64,000 nucleotides of DNA from positions 28,667-92,666 of the forward strand of contig VERG01000003.1 of NCBI GenBank assembly GCA_018882885.1. The letters are read 5' to 3'. Both the position numbers and the translations under genes were made by a program. Origin of the DNA: Candidatus Nanopelagicaceae bacterium (GTDB lineage: Bacteria; Actinomycetota; Actinomycetes; Nanopelagicales; Nanopelagicaceae). How positions within the stretch are numbered: the first letter of the stretch is position 1; each line of letters opens with the position of its first letter. Below are positions 18,871 through 27,506 of the stretch, piece after piece. A model generated the notes under the pieces. That model had not been told where the DNA came from. It was given only the letters and a program-made list of their open reading frames with translations, and did no database searches.

Positions 18871-19965
18871 TTAAGAGTTCAAGGCTTGTTGTAGCGCCGC
18901 TAAAAAGGCTTTGTTCTCAGCCTCTGTTCCAATTGTCACCCTGAGATAACCGGGAATGCCAACATCTCGAATGAGCACATCCCTGTCAACTAATTTCTGC
19001 CAAAGCTCTTGGGCGCTAACTTTAAATCCAGAGAACATTACAAAATTTGCATCTGAGGAGATCACATGCAAGCCCAACTTTATTAGCTCCTGAATTAGAA
19101 GATCTCTAGATTGTTTGAGTTGTTCGACCTGCTGCTGTAGGGCAGATCGATTTTTCAATGCCGCAAGCGCTGCCGCCTGAGTTAATTCACTTAAATGATA
19201 AGGAAGTCTTACCAATAACATCGCCTCGACCAGAGTGGAATTTGAGATCATGTAACCAAGGCGCGCCCCGGCAAATGCGAAGGCTTTACTCATGGTTCGA
19301 GAAACAATCAGATTTGGGTAGTCCTTAATCAATGTGACCGCTGAATTCTCTTTTGAGAACTCCGCATACGCCTCGTCTACAACAAGAATTGCACCAACCG
19401 ACAAGGTAACTTTTGCCAATTCTGCAACATCGCCTAATGAAATCGAGCCACCGGTAGGGTTATTAGGTGTGGTTACAAAAACTATTCCAGGCCTATTCGT
19501 TTTGATCGCCTCTGTCGCCACATCAACTTGAAATGTAAATTCTGGTCCCCGGGCGATGGAGATCCATTTCTTGCCCACTGATTTTGTGATGAGCGGATGC
19601 ATCGAGTATGAAGGTTCGAAGCCCATTGCATCGCCAGCAAAGGCCAGAGCGATGCTCTGCAAGATTTCATTGCTCCCATTAGCCGCCCAAATATGTTCAT
19701 AACTGAAATTAGTTCTTGAAATCCCATTTATGTATTCAGCTAATGCGGTTCGCAATGCAACGGCATCACGATCCGGATAGCGATTTAAGTCGGACACTCG
19801 TTCTGAAATTTCAGTAACAATCTTGCTCTGCAAACTCTCATCCAGAGGATATGGGTTCTCATTAGTGTTCAACCGCACCTGCGCAGGTATTTGCGGTGCA
19901 CCATAAGGCTTCAGCTCGCGGATATTTTCATTAAGCGAGAGCCACTCCGGCCAGTTTTGGTTCAT
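18871..19965 (-). CDS. hisC: Histidinol-phosphate aminotransferase
   Basis: The 364-residue class I/II PLP aminotransferase converts imidazole acetol phosphate to histidinol phosphate with glutamate. Motifs are [13 protein letters not shown] at the N-terminus, [33 protein letters not shown] and the PLP lysine in [16 protein letters not shown]. It overlaps hisD by four bases. In-operon position, between hisD and hisB, supports the histidine-specific assignment over a general aromatic aminotransferase, though broad specificity is possible. Confidence 0.96.
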   Translation of the reverse strand: MNQNWPEWLSLNENIRELKPYGAPQIPAQVRLNTNENPYPLDESLQSKIVTEISERVSDLNRYPDRDAVALRTALAEYINGISRTNFSYEHIWAANGSNEILQSIALAFAGDAMGFEPSYSMHPLITKSVGKKWISIARGPEFTFQVDVATEAIKTNRPGIVFVTTPNNPTGGSISLGDVAELAKVTLSVGAILVVDEAYAEFSKENSAVTLIKDYPNLIVSRTMSKAFAFAGARLGYMISNSTLVEAMLLVRLPYHLSELTQAAALAALKNRSALQQQVEQLKQSRDLLIQELIKLGLHVISSDANFVMFSGFKVSAQELWQKLVDRDVLIRDVGIPGYLRVTIGTEAENKAFLAALQQALNS

Positions 19966-21314
19966 TTATTGTTGCCCGGCTCTTCAAATCTCGCCGCAAC
20001 CGCCTCGCCATGAGCCGGCAAGTCTTCGGCATTAGCAAATGTAATAACGCTAGTAGCAATCTCTCTTAGGGCTCGCTCGTTGTAATCAATAAAGTGCAGA
20101 CCGCGCAAAAATGTTTGAACTGAAACTCCACTGGAATGACAGGCGCAGCCACCAGTAGGAAGAACATGGTTGGAGCCAGCTAAGTAATCACCTAATGAAA
20201 CCGGCGAAAAACGACCTAGAAAAACCGCTCCAGCGTTTCGTATCTCACGGCTAGCCTGTTTTGGATTTGTAACTTGAAGCTCGAGATGTTCAGCAGCATA
20301 TGCATTTGCCACCGCTAAGGATTGTTCGAGGTTGTCGGTTAATGCAATCGCTGATTGAACGCCTTGTAACGCCTCTTTGATTCGTTCAGAGTGTTTGGTT
20401 TTCGCAACTCGTTTTGTGAGCTCTTTTTGTACCTGCTGGGCTAACTCAACTGAATCAGTAATTAAAACAGCTGCCGCAATCGTGTCATGCTCTGCCTGGC
20501 TGATTAAGTCTGTCGCAACATCACTGGCCAGTGCTGATTCATCTGCCACAACAGCAATCTCGGTCGGGCCGGCCTCTGAATCAATACCAATCACTCCTCT
20601 GAGGGCACGCTTTGCTGCTGCAACATAAATATTGCCTGGTCCGGTTACTAGATCAACTTTCTCTAGAACCGCGTTATCAAAGTTATTTGGTTTTGAATTT
20701 ACTCCGTATGCAAATGCAGCAATCGCTTGCGCGCCTCCCATTGCATAAACCTCATCGATTCCCAACAATGCGCAGGTCGCCAAAATCGTAGGATGGGGCC
20801 AGCCGTTATTTTCTTTTTGTGCCGGTGAGGCCAGGGCAATACTTTTTACTCCAGCGATCTGTGCTGGAACCGCGTTCATTATTACCGAGCTGGGATAAAC
20901 CGCTCTTCCACCCGGCACATATAAACCAACTCGATCAACTGGAATCCAGCGTTCCTCAACCTCTCCGCCATCTACAACTCGGGTCGTAGTGCTCCCCCGC
21001 TTTTGATCAAGATGAACTACGCGTACCCTTCTAATCGCCTCCAAAATTACCTGCTTGAGTCCGGCATCTAGTAGTTGCAATGCTTGATCAATAACTGATT
21101 TTGGAACCCTGATGGATTCAGGGGCAACGCCGTCATATTTAAGGCTTAACTCTTTGAGAGTTGATTCATCTCCATTCTTTACTGATTGCAAGATTGGTTT
21201 AATTGCAACCAAAGCGCTATCGATATCAAACTCCGCGCGCGGTAATAACCTTTGATACTCAGATTTTGATAGCTGACGACCACGTAGATCTACGACCCGC
21301 ATCAACTCGCTCAC
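19962..21314 (-). CDS. hisD: Histidinol dehydrogenase
   Basis: The 450-residue zinc enzyme oxidises histidinol to histidine in two NAD-linked steps. Visible segments are [72 protein letters not shown] and AEHLELQV with catalytic glutamate and histidine, and [10 protein letters not shown]. The start is GTG at 21314; a TAGACT hexamer six bases upstream suggests a leaderless transcript beginning at the start codon. This is the first gene of the his-trp block. Confidence 0.97.
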   Translation of the reverse strand: MSELMRVVDLRGRQLSKSEYQRLLPRAEFDIDSALVAIKPILQSVKNGDESTLKELSLKYDGVAPESIRVPKSVIDQALQLLDAGLKQVILEAIRRVRVVHLDQKRGSTTTRVVDGGEVEERWIPVDRVGLYVPGGRAVYPSSVIMNAVPAQIAGVKSIALASPAQKENNGWPHPTILATCALLGIDEVYAMGGAQAIAAFAYGVNSKPNNFDNAVLEKVDLVTGPGNIYVAAAKRALRGVIGIDSEAGPTEIAVVADESALASDVATDLISQAEHDTIAAAVLITDSVELAQQVQKELTKRVAKTKHSERIKEALQGVQSAIALTDNLEQSLAVANAYAAEHLELQVTNPKQASREIRNAGAVFLGRFSPVSLGDYLAGSNHVLPTGGCACHSSGVSVQTFLRGLHFIDYNERALREIATSVITFANAEDLPAHGEAVAARFEEPGNNK

Positions 21315-21320
21315 TGCCCT

Positions 21321-21326
21321 AGTCTA
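21321..21326 (-). promoter_or_regulatory. Candidate -10 element for the his-trp operon
   Basis: On the minus strand TAGACT fits the actinobacterial TANNNT -10 consensus and ends six bases before the hisD GTG, the spacing expected for a leaderless mRNA. No good -35 hexamer was seen. It sits in the 54-bp gap between dnaE1 and hisD. Confidence 0.4.
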
Positions 21327-21368
21327 AAGCGGGTAATGGATTTGCGGCTTGTTATTTAGAGTCGGTAG

Positions 21369-24300
21369 TCAAACTAGGCAGTCTGGCCCCAAGATTGATT
21401 TCAAATCAGCGCTCAGACTCGGAGAAGCGGTCACCTTTAATCCATCATCCAAACGCAAAATTGTGTTTTTCGCCCCACCTTCAATTTTCAGATGTACTTC
21501 GCGAGTACCAGGATGAGAACGCAGGATTTCCTTCATGCGATCAACAATTGGTGGCGTACAACGCTCCGACTCCAAGCGAATTACAAAGGGACCGATTGGA
21601 GCTTGGTTGATGTCGGGAATAGATAAATCAATTGCGGTTACCTGAGGGGTTTCTTCTCGTTTATCAATTCGCCCACGGACAACAACAATGCGATCCTCAA
21701 TTAAATTCAAAGCGTGTTGTTGGTAGGTGCTGGAGAAAAAGCGCACATCAATCGCGCCTTCGAGATCTTCAATGGTGACAATCGCCCAGGATTGACCCTG
21801 TCTACTTACTTTACGCTGGACACTGGTGATCAAGCCCGCAATAGTTACGGTCTGTTCATGTCCAACAACATCATCAAAGATCTGACTAATTGTTATGTCT
21901 GTGGCGGATTTCAATACATGCTCCACGCCAAGCAGCGGATGATCAGAAACGTATAAACCCAACATCTCACGTTCGTAAGAAAGCAAAAGCGCTTTCTCCC
22001 ACTCCGCCTCATCGATCTGCAATTCCACTCCAGATACAGCAGATGGCGTAGCTAAGTTGGCGCCACCGAATAGATCGAATTGGCCAATCGACTCAGCACG
22101 TTTTGTCTCCATGACTGAATCAATCGCTTCAAGATAGATATTCATTAAACCTTTTCTGGAATGGCCCAGTGAGTCAAATGCTCCAGCTTTAATTAATGAC
22201 TCAATAGTTTTTTTGTTGCAAACATGAACATCAACCTTTGCCAGAAAATCCCCAAATGATTGATAGCGACCTTTTTCAACACGGTTTTTTGCGATCGAGG
22301 AAACAACATTTTCACCTACATTGCGGATCGCAGCCAAACCAAATCTAATGTCCTGACCAGTTGGGGTGTACTCACCATTTGAATCATTTACATCAGGAGG
22401 CAGTACTTTGATTCCCATTCTTCGGCATTCATTTAGATAAAGCGCAGATTTATCTTTGTCATCCCTAACACTGGTAAGAAGCGCTGCCATGTACTCGGTT
22501 GGATAATTAGCCTTTAGATAAGCGGTCCAAAAGGAAACTACCCCGTAACCGGCGCTATGGGCTCGGTTAAATGCGTAATCCGAGAATGGAATCAGGGTTT
22601 TCCAGAGCTCTTCAATGGCAACGCTGGAGAAACCATTGGCGCGCATGCCCGCCTCAAAGTGAACATACTCTTTATCCAGAATCTCTTTGTTCTTTTTACC
22701 CATTGCTTTGCGAAGCAAATCCGCGCGACCAAGAGAGAAACCAGCAAGTTTTTGGGCGATAGCCATAACCTGCTCTTGATAAACAATTAAGCCATAGGTG
22801 TCATCCAAAATCTCTTTAAGAGCCTCACTCAACTCGGGATGAATAGGTTCAATCTTCTTCCGTTTGTTTTTACGATCTGCGTAATCATTGTGGGCATTAA
22901 CTCCCATTGGCCCGGGGCGATAAAGTGCAATCACAGCTGAGATATCCTCAAAAGAGTCAGGAACCATTGATCTAAGAAGCGCCCGGATTGGCGCACTATC
23001 TAACTGAAATACGCCAAGAGTGTCGCCTCTCGAGAGAAGTTCAAAGGTTTTTTGATCCGACAAAGGAAGATCCTCTAGTACCAGATTCTTGCCTTGATTG
23101 TTCTTGATGTTTAGTAAACAATCATCAAGTACCGAAAGGTTTCTAAGTCCCAAAAAGTCCATCTTCAATAGACCTGTTGACTCACATGCTCCCATATCAA
23201 ACTGGGTAATGATGGCTCCATCTGCCTCACGACGATGAATCGGTATTACATCTAAAAGAGGTTCACGACTCAAAATAACTCCGGCAGCGTGAACACCCCA
23301 CTGGCGTTTTAATCCTTCTAGACCTCTTGCCATGTCAACAATAGTTTTTGAATCAGGATCAGTTTCATAGATATTTCTGAACTCTTGCGCCTCGGCATAG
23401 CGATCATTTTCTTTGTCAAAGACACCCGACAAAGAAATGTCTTTACCCATAATTGCCGGCGGTAGAGCCTTGGTTAATTTTTCGCCAATTGCATATGGGT
23501 AGCCCAACACACGAGTTGAGTCCTTGATGGATTGTTTAGATTTGATTGTGCCGTAGGTAATGATCTGAGCTACTCGATCATCGCCATACTTGTTGGTGGC
23601 GTATCGAATCATCTCGCCACGTCTACGCTCATCAAAATCCAGATCAATGTCGGGCATAGAGATACGCTCTGGATTTAAGAAACGCTCAAAAAGTAAGCCA
23701 TGCTTTATTGGGTCCAGCGCAGTAATGCCAAGTGCGTATGAAACTAGTGAGCCTGCCGCAGATCCTCTTCCCGGTCCAACTCTGATTCCTTGGGATCTGG
23801 CGTGATTAACAAGGTCAGCAACAACCAAGAAGTATCCAGGGAATCCCATCTTGGTCATTACCTCAAGTTCGTAATTCAATCTCTCGATATAACCATCCGG
23901 AATTACATTGTTAAAGCGATTCTGCAAACCTTTGTGAGCCTCTTTGACCAGCCAGCTGTCCTCGCTTTCACCAACTGGAACCGGAAATTTAGGAAGCAGA
24001 TTTTCATTTTCGCGCAAAGTAGTGTTACACCGCTCGGCGATTAATAATGTGTTATCACAGGCTGATTCGATCTCTTTAAAGATGCGTCGCATTGTCGCAG
24101 CGTCCTTCAAATAGAACTCACTATTTTCAAATTTGAATCTTTTTGGGTCGGCCAGGGTGGAACCTGATTGGATACACAGCAATGCTTCATGATGTTTGGC
24201 ATCGTCGGCATATGTGTAATGTAAATCGTTAGTGGCTAGAAGAGGCAATCCCAACTCTTTAGCCAATTTCAATAGATCTTCTTTAACCCTGCGTTCAATT

Positions 24301-24878
24301 TCAATTCCATGATCCATAATCTCGACAAAGTAATTTTCGGCACCGAAAATGTCTCGGTAACTTGCTGCAGCTGCACGCGCCTCTTTATAGGCACCCATTC
24401 GAATACGGGTTTGAATCTCTCCACCTGGACAACCTGTTGTGGCGATTAGCCCTTGTGAATATTGTGAGAGAAGCTCGCGATCCATTCGTGGCTTGTAATA
24501 AAAACCCTCTAATGAAGCAAGCGAGGAGAGTTTAAAAAGATTTGCCAGGCCAATGTTGTCCTCCGCCAGCAAGGTCATGTGGGTGTATGCGCCACCACCA
24601 GAAACATCATCCTCGCCGCCTTCAGCCCACTTAACTCTTTTTTTGTCGAAACGTGACTCAGGGGCTACATAAGCCTCAATACCGATAATCGGCTTTACCC
24701 CTGCTTTTTTCATGGTTTTGTAAAAATCAAAGGCACCGAAAACATTGCCGTGATCGGTCATTGCAATCGCACCGTCACCGTTACGGGCAACTTCTTGAGC
24801 TAACGTCTCAATTCGAGCCGCGCCATCGAGCATGGAGTACTCGGTATGTACATGAAGATGGACAAAACCCTGGCTCAC
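21369..24878 (-). CDS. dnaE: DNA polymerase III alpha subunit (replicative)
   Basis: The 1169-residue protein is the main replicative polymerase. The N-terminal PHP domain is intact (FVHLHVHTEYSMLDG with H9 and H11; TDHGNVFG), which in mycobacterial DnaE1 provides 3'-5' proofreading. The catalytic palm has VGPGRGSAAGSLV and MPDIDLDFDERRRGE; FNRAHSAGYGVVSFWTAYLKANYP is in the C-terminal part of the core, followed by helix-hairpin-helix and OB-fold regions (VTIAGLITSVQRKVSRQGQ). The start is GTG. It lies 25 bp after rluD ends. A second alpha subunit, DnaE2, is encoded at 51517-54696. Confidence 0.97.
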   Translation of the reverse strand: MSQGFVHLHVHTEYSMLDGAARIETLAQEVARNGDGAIAMTDHGNVFGAFDFYKTMKKAGVKPIIGIEAYVAPESRFDKKRVKWAEGGEDDVSGGGAYTHMTLLAEDNIGLANLFKLSSLASLEGFYYKPRMDRELLSQYSQGLIATTGCPGGEIQTRIRMGAYKEARAAAASYRDIFGAENYFVEIMDHGIEIERRVKEDLLKLAKELGLPLLATNDLHYTYADDAKHHEALLCIQSGSTLADPKRFKFENSEFYLKDAATMRRIFKEIESACDNTLLIAERCNTTLRENENLLPKFPVPVGESEDSWLVKEAHKGLQNRFNNVIPDGYIERLNYELEVMTKMGFPGYFLVVADLVNHARSQGIRVGPGRGSAAGSLVSYALGITALDPIKHGLLFERFLNPERISMPDIDLDFDERRRGEMIRYATNKYGDDRVAQIITYGTIKSKQSIKDSTRVLGYPYAIGEKLTKALPPAIMGKDISLSGVFDKENDRYAEAQEFRNIYETDPDSKTIVDMARGLEGLKRQWGVHAAGVILSREPLLDVIPIHRREADGAIITQFDMGACESTGLLKMDFLGLRNLSVLDDCLLNIKNNQGKNLVLEDLPLSDQKTFELLSRGDTLGVFQLDSAPIRALLRSMVPDSFEDISAVIALYRPGPMGVNAHNDYADRKNKRKKIEPIHPELSEALKEILDDTYGLIVYQEQVMAIAQKLAGFSLGRADLLRKAMGKKNKEILDKEYVHFEAGMRANGFSSVAIEELWKTLIPFSDYAFNRAHSAGYGVVSFWTAYLKANYPTEYMAALLTSVRDDKDKSALYLNECRRMGIKVLPPDVNDSNGEYTPTGQDIRFGLAAIRNVGENVVSSIAKNRVEKGRYQSFGDFLAKVDVHVCNKKTIESLIKAGAFDSLGHSRKGLMNIYLEAIDSVMETKRAESIGQFDLFGGANLATPSAVSGVELQIDEAEWEKALLLSYEREMLGLYVSDHPLLGVEHVLKSATDITISQIFDDVVGHEQTVTIAGLITSVQRKVSRQGQSWAIVTIEDLEGAIDVRFFSSTYQQHALNLIEDRIVVVRGRIDKREETPQVTAIDLSIPDINQAPIGPFVIRLESERCTPPIVDRMKEILRSHPGTREVHLKIEGGAKNTILRLDDGLKVTASPSLSADLKSILGPDCLV

Positions 24879-24903
24879 GGTCGGCGAGATTACTCCCTGC
24901 AGG

Positions 24904-25839
24904 CTATTTAACGGTCAACAGCTCTAAGGCGCGTTGCAGATCGGCGGGCAGAGGCGCGTGGAGTGTGATGCGCTCATCAGTTGAAGGTTGAGTGAAGCTC
25001 AATTCAATGGCATGCAGCCAGGGACGTTTCAACTCTAACCGCGCTGCCAAGACCGGATCTCCACCATAGGCAAGATCTCCTACTAGTGGATGGCGCAAGG
25101 CGTTGAAGTGAACTCTGATTTGGTGGGTGCGACCAGTTTCTAACTCAACTCTAAGAAGTGAAGCGCTCGAATAAAACTCCAACACTTGATAGTGGGTAAT
25201 GCTGGGCTTTCCGTCGGCAACTACTGCGAATCGATAATCTTCACGAGGATGTCTGCCAATTGGAGCATCGATAGTTCCTTCACTGGGATCAATATGACCC
25301 TGCACCAAGGTTTGATAAACCTTTTTAACGGAACGGTTTCTAAATTGATTTTTCATTGCAGTGTAAGAGTTTTCATTTTTTGCCAGCAACATTAATCCAG
25401 AGGTTCCAGCATCAAGCCTTTGCACAATTCCTTGACGCTCTTGCGGACCGGAGGTTGAGATGCGATAACCGCGAGCAATTAAAGCTCCGACAACTGTTGG
25501 CCCCATCCATCCAGGGCTGGCATGAGCTGCACATCCCACTGGTTTGTTTACAACGACCACATCCTCGTCATCGTAAACAATTTCCAACTCTTCAATAGGT
25601 GTGGGCTTTAACTCTAAAGGATCAAATGGTTCCGGCAATGTGATTACAACTCGGTCACCAACCCTCACTCGATCTGATTTAGAGAGCGGTTTCTTGCCTT
25701 GAAGGACATCGCCGGCATTAAGTAAATCTGCGACATTACTCCTTGATAGCTCAAGGAGTTTTGAAAGTGCGGAATCAATCCGTTCTCCATCTAGCTCCTG
25801 AGGAATTAATACCTCTTTACGCTCTCGATTCGATGACAT
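24904..25839 (-). CDS. rluD: RluD-family 23S rRNA pseudouridine synthase
   Basis: The 311-residue protein has an N-terminal S4 RNA-binding domain (about 15-70; DGERIDSALSKLLELSRSNVADLL) and a C-terminal catalytic domain with D143 in GIVQRLDAGTSGLMLLAKN. Further RluA-family motifs are VVNKPVGCAAH, LVQGHIDPSEGTIDAPIGRHP and ELETGRTHQIRVHFNALRHPLVGDLAYGG. It probably converts uridines in helix 69 of 23S rRNA, as RluD does, but RluC-like targets cannot be excluded. It follows lspA with a one-base overlap, a conserved actinobacterial pair. Confidence 0.93.
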   Translation of the reverse strand: MSSNRERKEVLIPQELDGERIDSALSKLLELSRSNVADLLNAGDVLQGKKPLSKSDRVRVGDRVVITLPEPFDPLELKPTPIEELEIVYDDEDVVVVNKPVGCAAHASPGWMGPTVVGALIARGYRISTSGPQERQGIVQRLDAGTSGLMLLAKNENSYTAMKNQFRNRSVKKVYQTLVQGHIDPSEGTIDAPIGRHPREDYRFAVVADGKPSITHYQVLEFYSSASLLRVELETGRTHQIRVHFNALRHPLVGDLAYGGDPVLAARLELKRPWLHAIELSFTQPSTDERITLHAPLPADLQRALELLTVK

Positions 25840-26366
25840 TAAGCGCTCCGATTTGGTTTTTCAAAGGGTTGAATATTTCTCATCGCGAGAATAGTCATCC
25901 AAATTCCCGCACACACAATGGCGGAATCGGCCACATTGAAGATGGGCCAATTAGGTAGTTGAATCCAATCAATGACCTCGCCCCGCCAAAGTCCAGGTGG
26001 ACGAACTGCGCGATCCCACAGATTCCCTAGAACTCCGCCAAGAAGTAAGGCAAGACCAATCGCCCATCCTCTGTTCTGCACTTTGCGCATGTAATAAATT
26101 ATGAATGCGGCAACACAAAGTTTTAGAGAAGAAAGAAGCGGCGTAGCATCAGTGCCCAAACTAAAACCCGCACCAGGATTGGTTCCATAAGTTAATTTCA
26201 GAAAATCGCCTATTACTTTCACCGGCTCTCTGAATTGCAAATAGCTAGCTGCCCAGTTTTTTGTAATTAAGTCAAGGGCAAAAACTAAGGTAACTAACGC
26301 AATGAATAGTCGTCGCGCGCGGTTTGCACGTGACGACTCTAGCGACGCTCTTCCTTCTGTTTGCAT
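25839..26366 (-). CDS. lspA: Lipoprotein signal peptidase (signal peptidase II)
   Basis: The enzyme removes the signal peptide from diacylglyceryl-modified prolipoproteins in the membrane, acting after Lgt. The catalytic aspartates are in GGVLGNLWDRAVRPPG and FNVADSAIVCAG; LDLITKNWAAS and TYGTNPGAGFSLG are other family blocks, with four membrane helices. I place the start at the ATG at 26366 (MQTEGRASLES), giving 175 residues and a 28-bp overlap with the TraR-like gene; the frame is open further to 26429, but that would add residues lacking family similarity. A clear ribosome site is not visible for either choice. Confidence 0.92.
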   Translation of the reverse strand: MQTEGRASLESSRANRARRLFIALVTLVFALDLITKNWAASYLQFREPVKVIGDFLKLTYGTNPGAGFSLGTDATPLLSSLKLCVAAFIIYYMRKVQNRGWAIGLALLLGGVLGNLWDRAVRPPGLWRGEVIDWIQLPNWPIFNVADSAIVCAGIWMTILAMRNIQPFEKPNRSA

Positions 26367-27169
26367 AGCATGCAAAGAGTTGCGCGCGGAAATACCTGAA
26401 GACGAGCTTTGCCAATGGCATTTCCGCAATCTTCACAACGACCATATGTCTTGTTATCAATTCGCTCTAGCGCCCGCTCTGTTTGCAACACCATATCTCG
26501 AGCGTTATAGACCAAGGAAATTTCATGTTCCCGTTCAAAGGTTTTCGCACCAGCATCAGCTTGATCATCACCGGCACCAACGCCAGATGCTTCAATCAAA
26601 TCATCCATTTCACTTTCGATCTCTTCCAACTCCTTCTTTAGTCGGACTAGATCCTTTGCTAAATCGGAACGTATTGCCTTTAACTCAGTTGCGGTCCAAT
26701 TTTCCTCTCCCTCACTAACAAATGGTGCTGGAGCAGCTTTAATTGGCTTTAAGGATGGCGCCTTCTTACCGGGCTTGGGCTTGCGAACTGGTGGCGGCAG
26801 AACTAAACGCTTTTCCTCTACAACTACAACATCGCTGGCCTCTATCTCGGGCTTGTAAACCGAGATGGTGGTCGCACCACCTTTGGCTGTACTACTTGTG
26901 AGCGCTGTTTTGTGAGCGCCTTTAATTATTTCGGCGGCAGGTTTTTTAGCTAGCGGTTTCTTGGCCAAGGTTGGTCGAACCGGGGCCTTCTTTACTGGCT
27001 GGTTCTTGACTGGCGCCTTTTTGGCCGGTGCCTTTTTCGCAACCGGTTTTTTGGCAGGAGCCTTCTTTACCTCTGCTTTTTTTGCTGGAGCCTTTTTCGC
27101 CGGAGCCTTTTTGGCAGGTGATTTTTTAAGCTTTGCAACCGCTTTTGATAACTTCTTTTTCAATGCCAC
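26339..27169 (-). CDS. TraR/DksA-type zinc-finger protein with lysine/alanine/proline-rich N-terminal tail
   Basis: The 276-residue protein has two parts. Residues about 1-90 are a low-complexity tail made of repeated KKAPAKK units, like histone H1 or the tails of actinobacterial HU. The C-terminal half carries a coiled coil (about 150-200) and a four-cysteine zinc finger, YGRCEDCGNAIG-14-CMLCKQKEERR, of the DksA/TraR family, which binds the RNA polymerase secondary channel. A role in transcription or nucleoid binding is inferred. The start is GTG at 27169. The position just before lspA and rluD is conserved in actinobacteria. Tail length is unusual and worth noting. Confidence 0.85.
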   Translation of the reverse strand: MALKKKLSKAVAKLKKSPAKKAPAKKAPAKKAEVKKAPAKKPVAKKAPAKKAPVKNQPVKKAPVRPTLAKKPLAKKPAAEIIKGAHKTALTSSTAKGGATTISVYKPEIEASDVVVVEEKRLVLPPPVRKPKPGKKAPSLKPIKAAPAPFVSEGEENWTATELKAIRSDLAKDLVRLKKELEEIESEMDDLIEASGVGAGDDQADAGAKTFEREHEISLVYNARDMVLQTERALERIDNKTYGRCEDCGNAIGKARLQVFPRATLCMLCKQKEERR

Positions 27170-27248
27170 AACCGCGAAGGCTAAAGGTTTGCATCAATAA
27201 ACGCCACTCGCCTCGCTCGGCAGTAGGTGGGAGCTCATACTCGTAGGT

Positions 27249-27254
27249 TAGACT
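27249..27254 (+). promoter_or_regulatory. Candidate -10 element for ileS leader
   Basis: TAGACT, matching TANNNT, lies just upstream of the T-box leader. It is the same hexamer seen ahead of hisD. No convincing -35 was found, so this is a weak call. Confidence 0.3.
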
Positions 27255-27264
27255 GAGCGCCTTG

Positions 27265-27500
27265 CAAAAAGACCTGTAACAAGGATTCGCAATGACCAGG
27301 CCATCACCTGATAGCGAGTTGGAAGAAATGGGCTCACAGCAGCATCACAGTGACTCATCTAGAACCGACGGCAAGATAAGTAAGTGGTGAACACCCAAGA
27401 AATTTGAGGTGTTTACAAGGCGGGTGGTACCGCGGTCCTAAAGTGATCGCCCCTCCAAACATTTGATGCAAACCGCGTCAGAGTCATGTTTAGGGAGGCA
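27265..27500 (+). promoter_or_regulatory. T-box riboswitch controlling ileS translation
   Basis: The 337-bp stretch between the divergent TraR-like gene and ileS holds this leader. The T-box core GGGTGGTACCGCGG is at 27422-27435. GGCG (27419-27422) can pair with CGCC (27448-27451) to form the antisequestrator that displays the core to the tRNA CCA end. The adjoining CCTCCAAAC (27452-27460) can instead pair with GTTT-AG-GGAGG (27488-27498), hiding the ileS ribosome site. Control is therefore of translation, as in actinobacterial ileS leaders: uncharged tRNA-Ile opens the site. There is no T-run terminator. The specifier is expected to be ATC; candidates at 27344-27346 and 27357-27359 could not be separated by eye. 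Confidence 0.92.
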
Positions 27501-27506
27501 AAGTTG

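Noticed and set aside
26961..27169. Apparent tandem DNA repeats
   Set aside because: They code for the KKAPAKK tail of the TraR-like protein and vary in bases, so they are coding repeats and not a CRISPR or satellite array.
27486..27506. In-frame ATG upstream of the chosen ileS start
   Set aside because: The ribosome site GGGAGG lies after it and the T-box masks exactly that site; the upstream ATG falls inside the switch arm.
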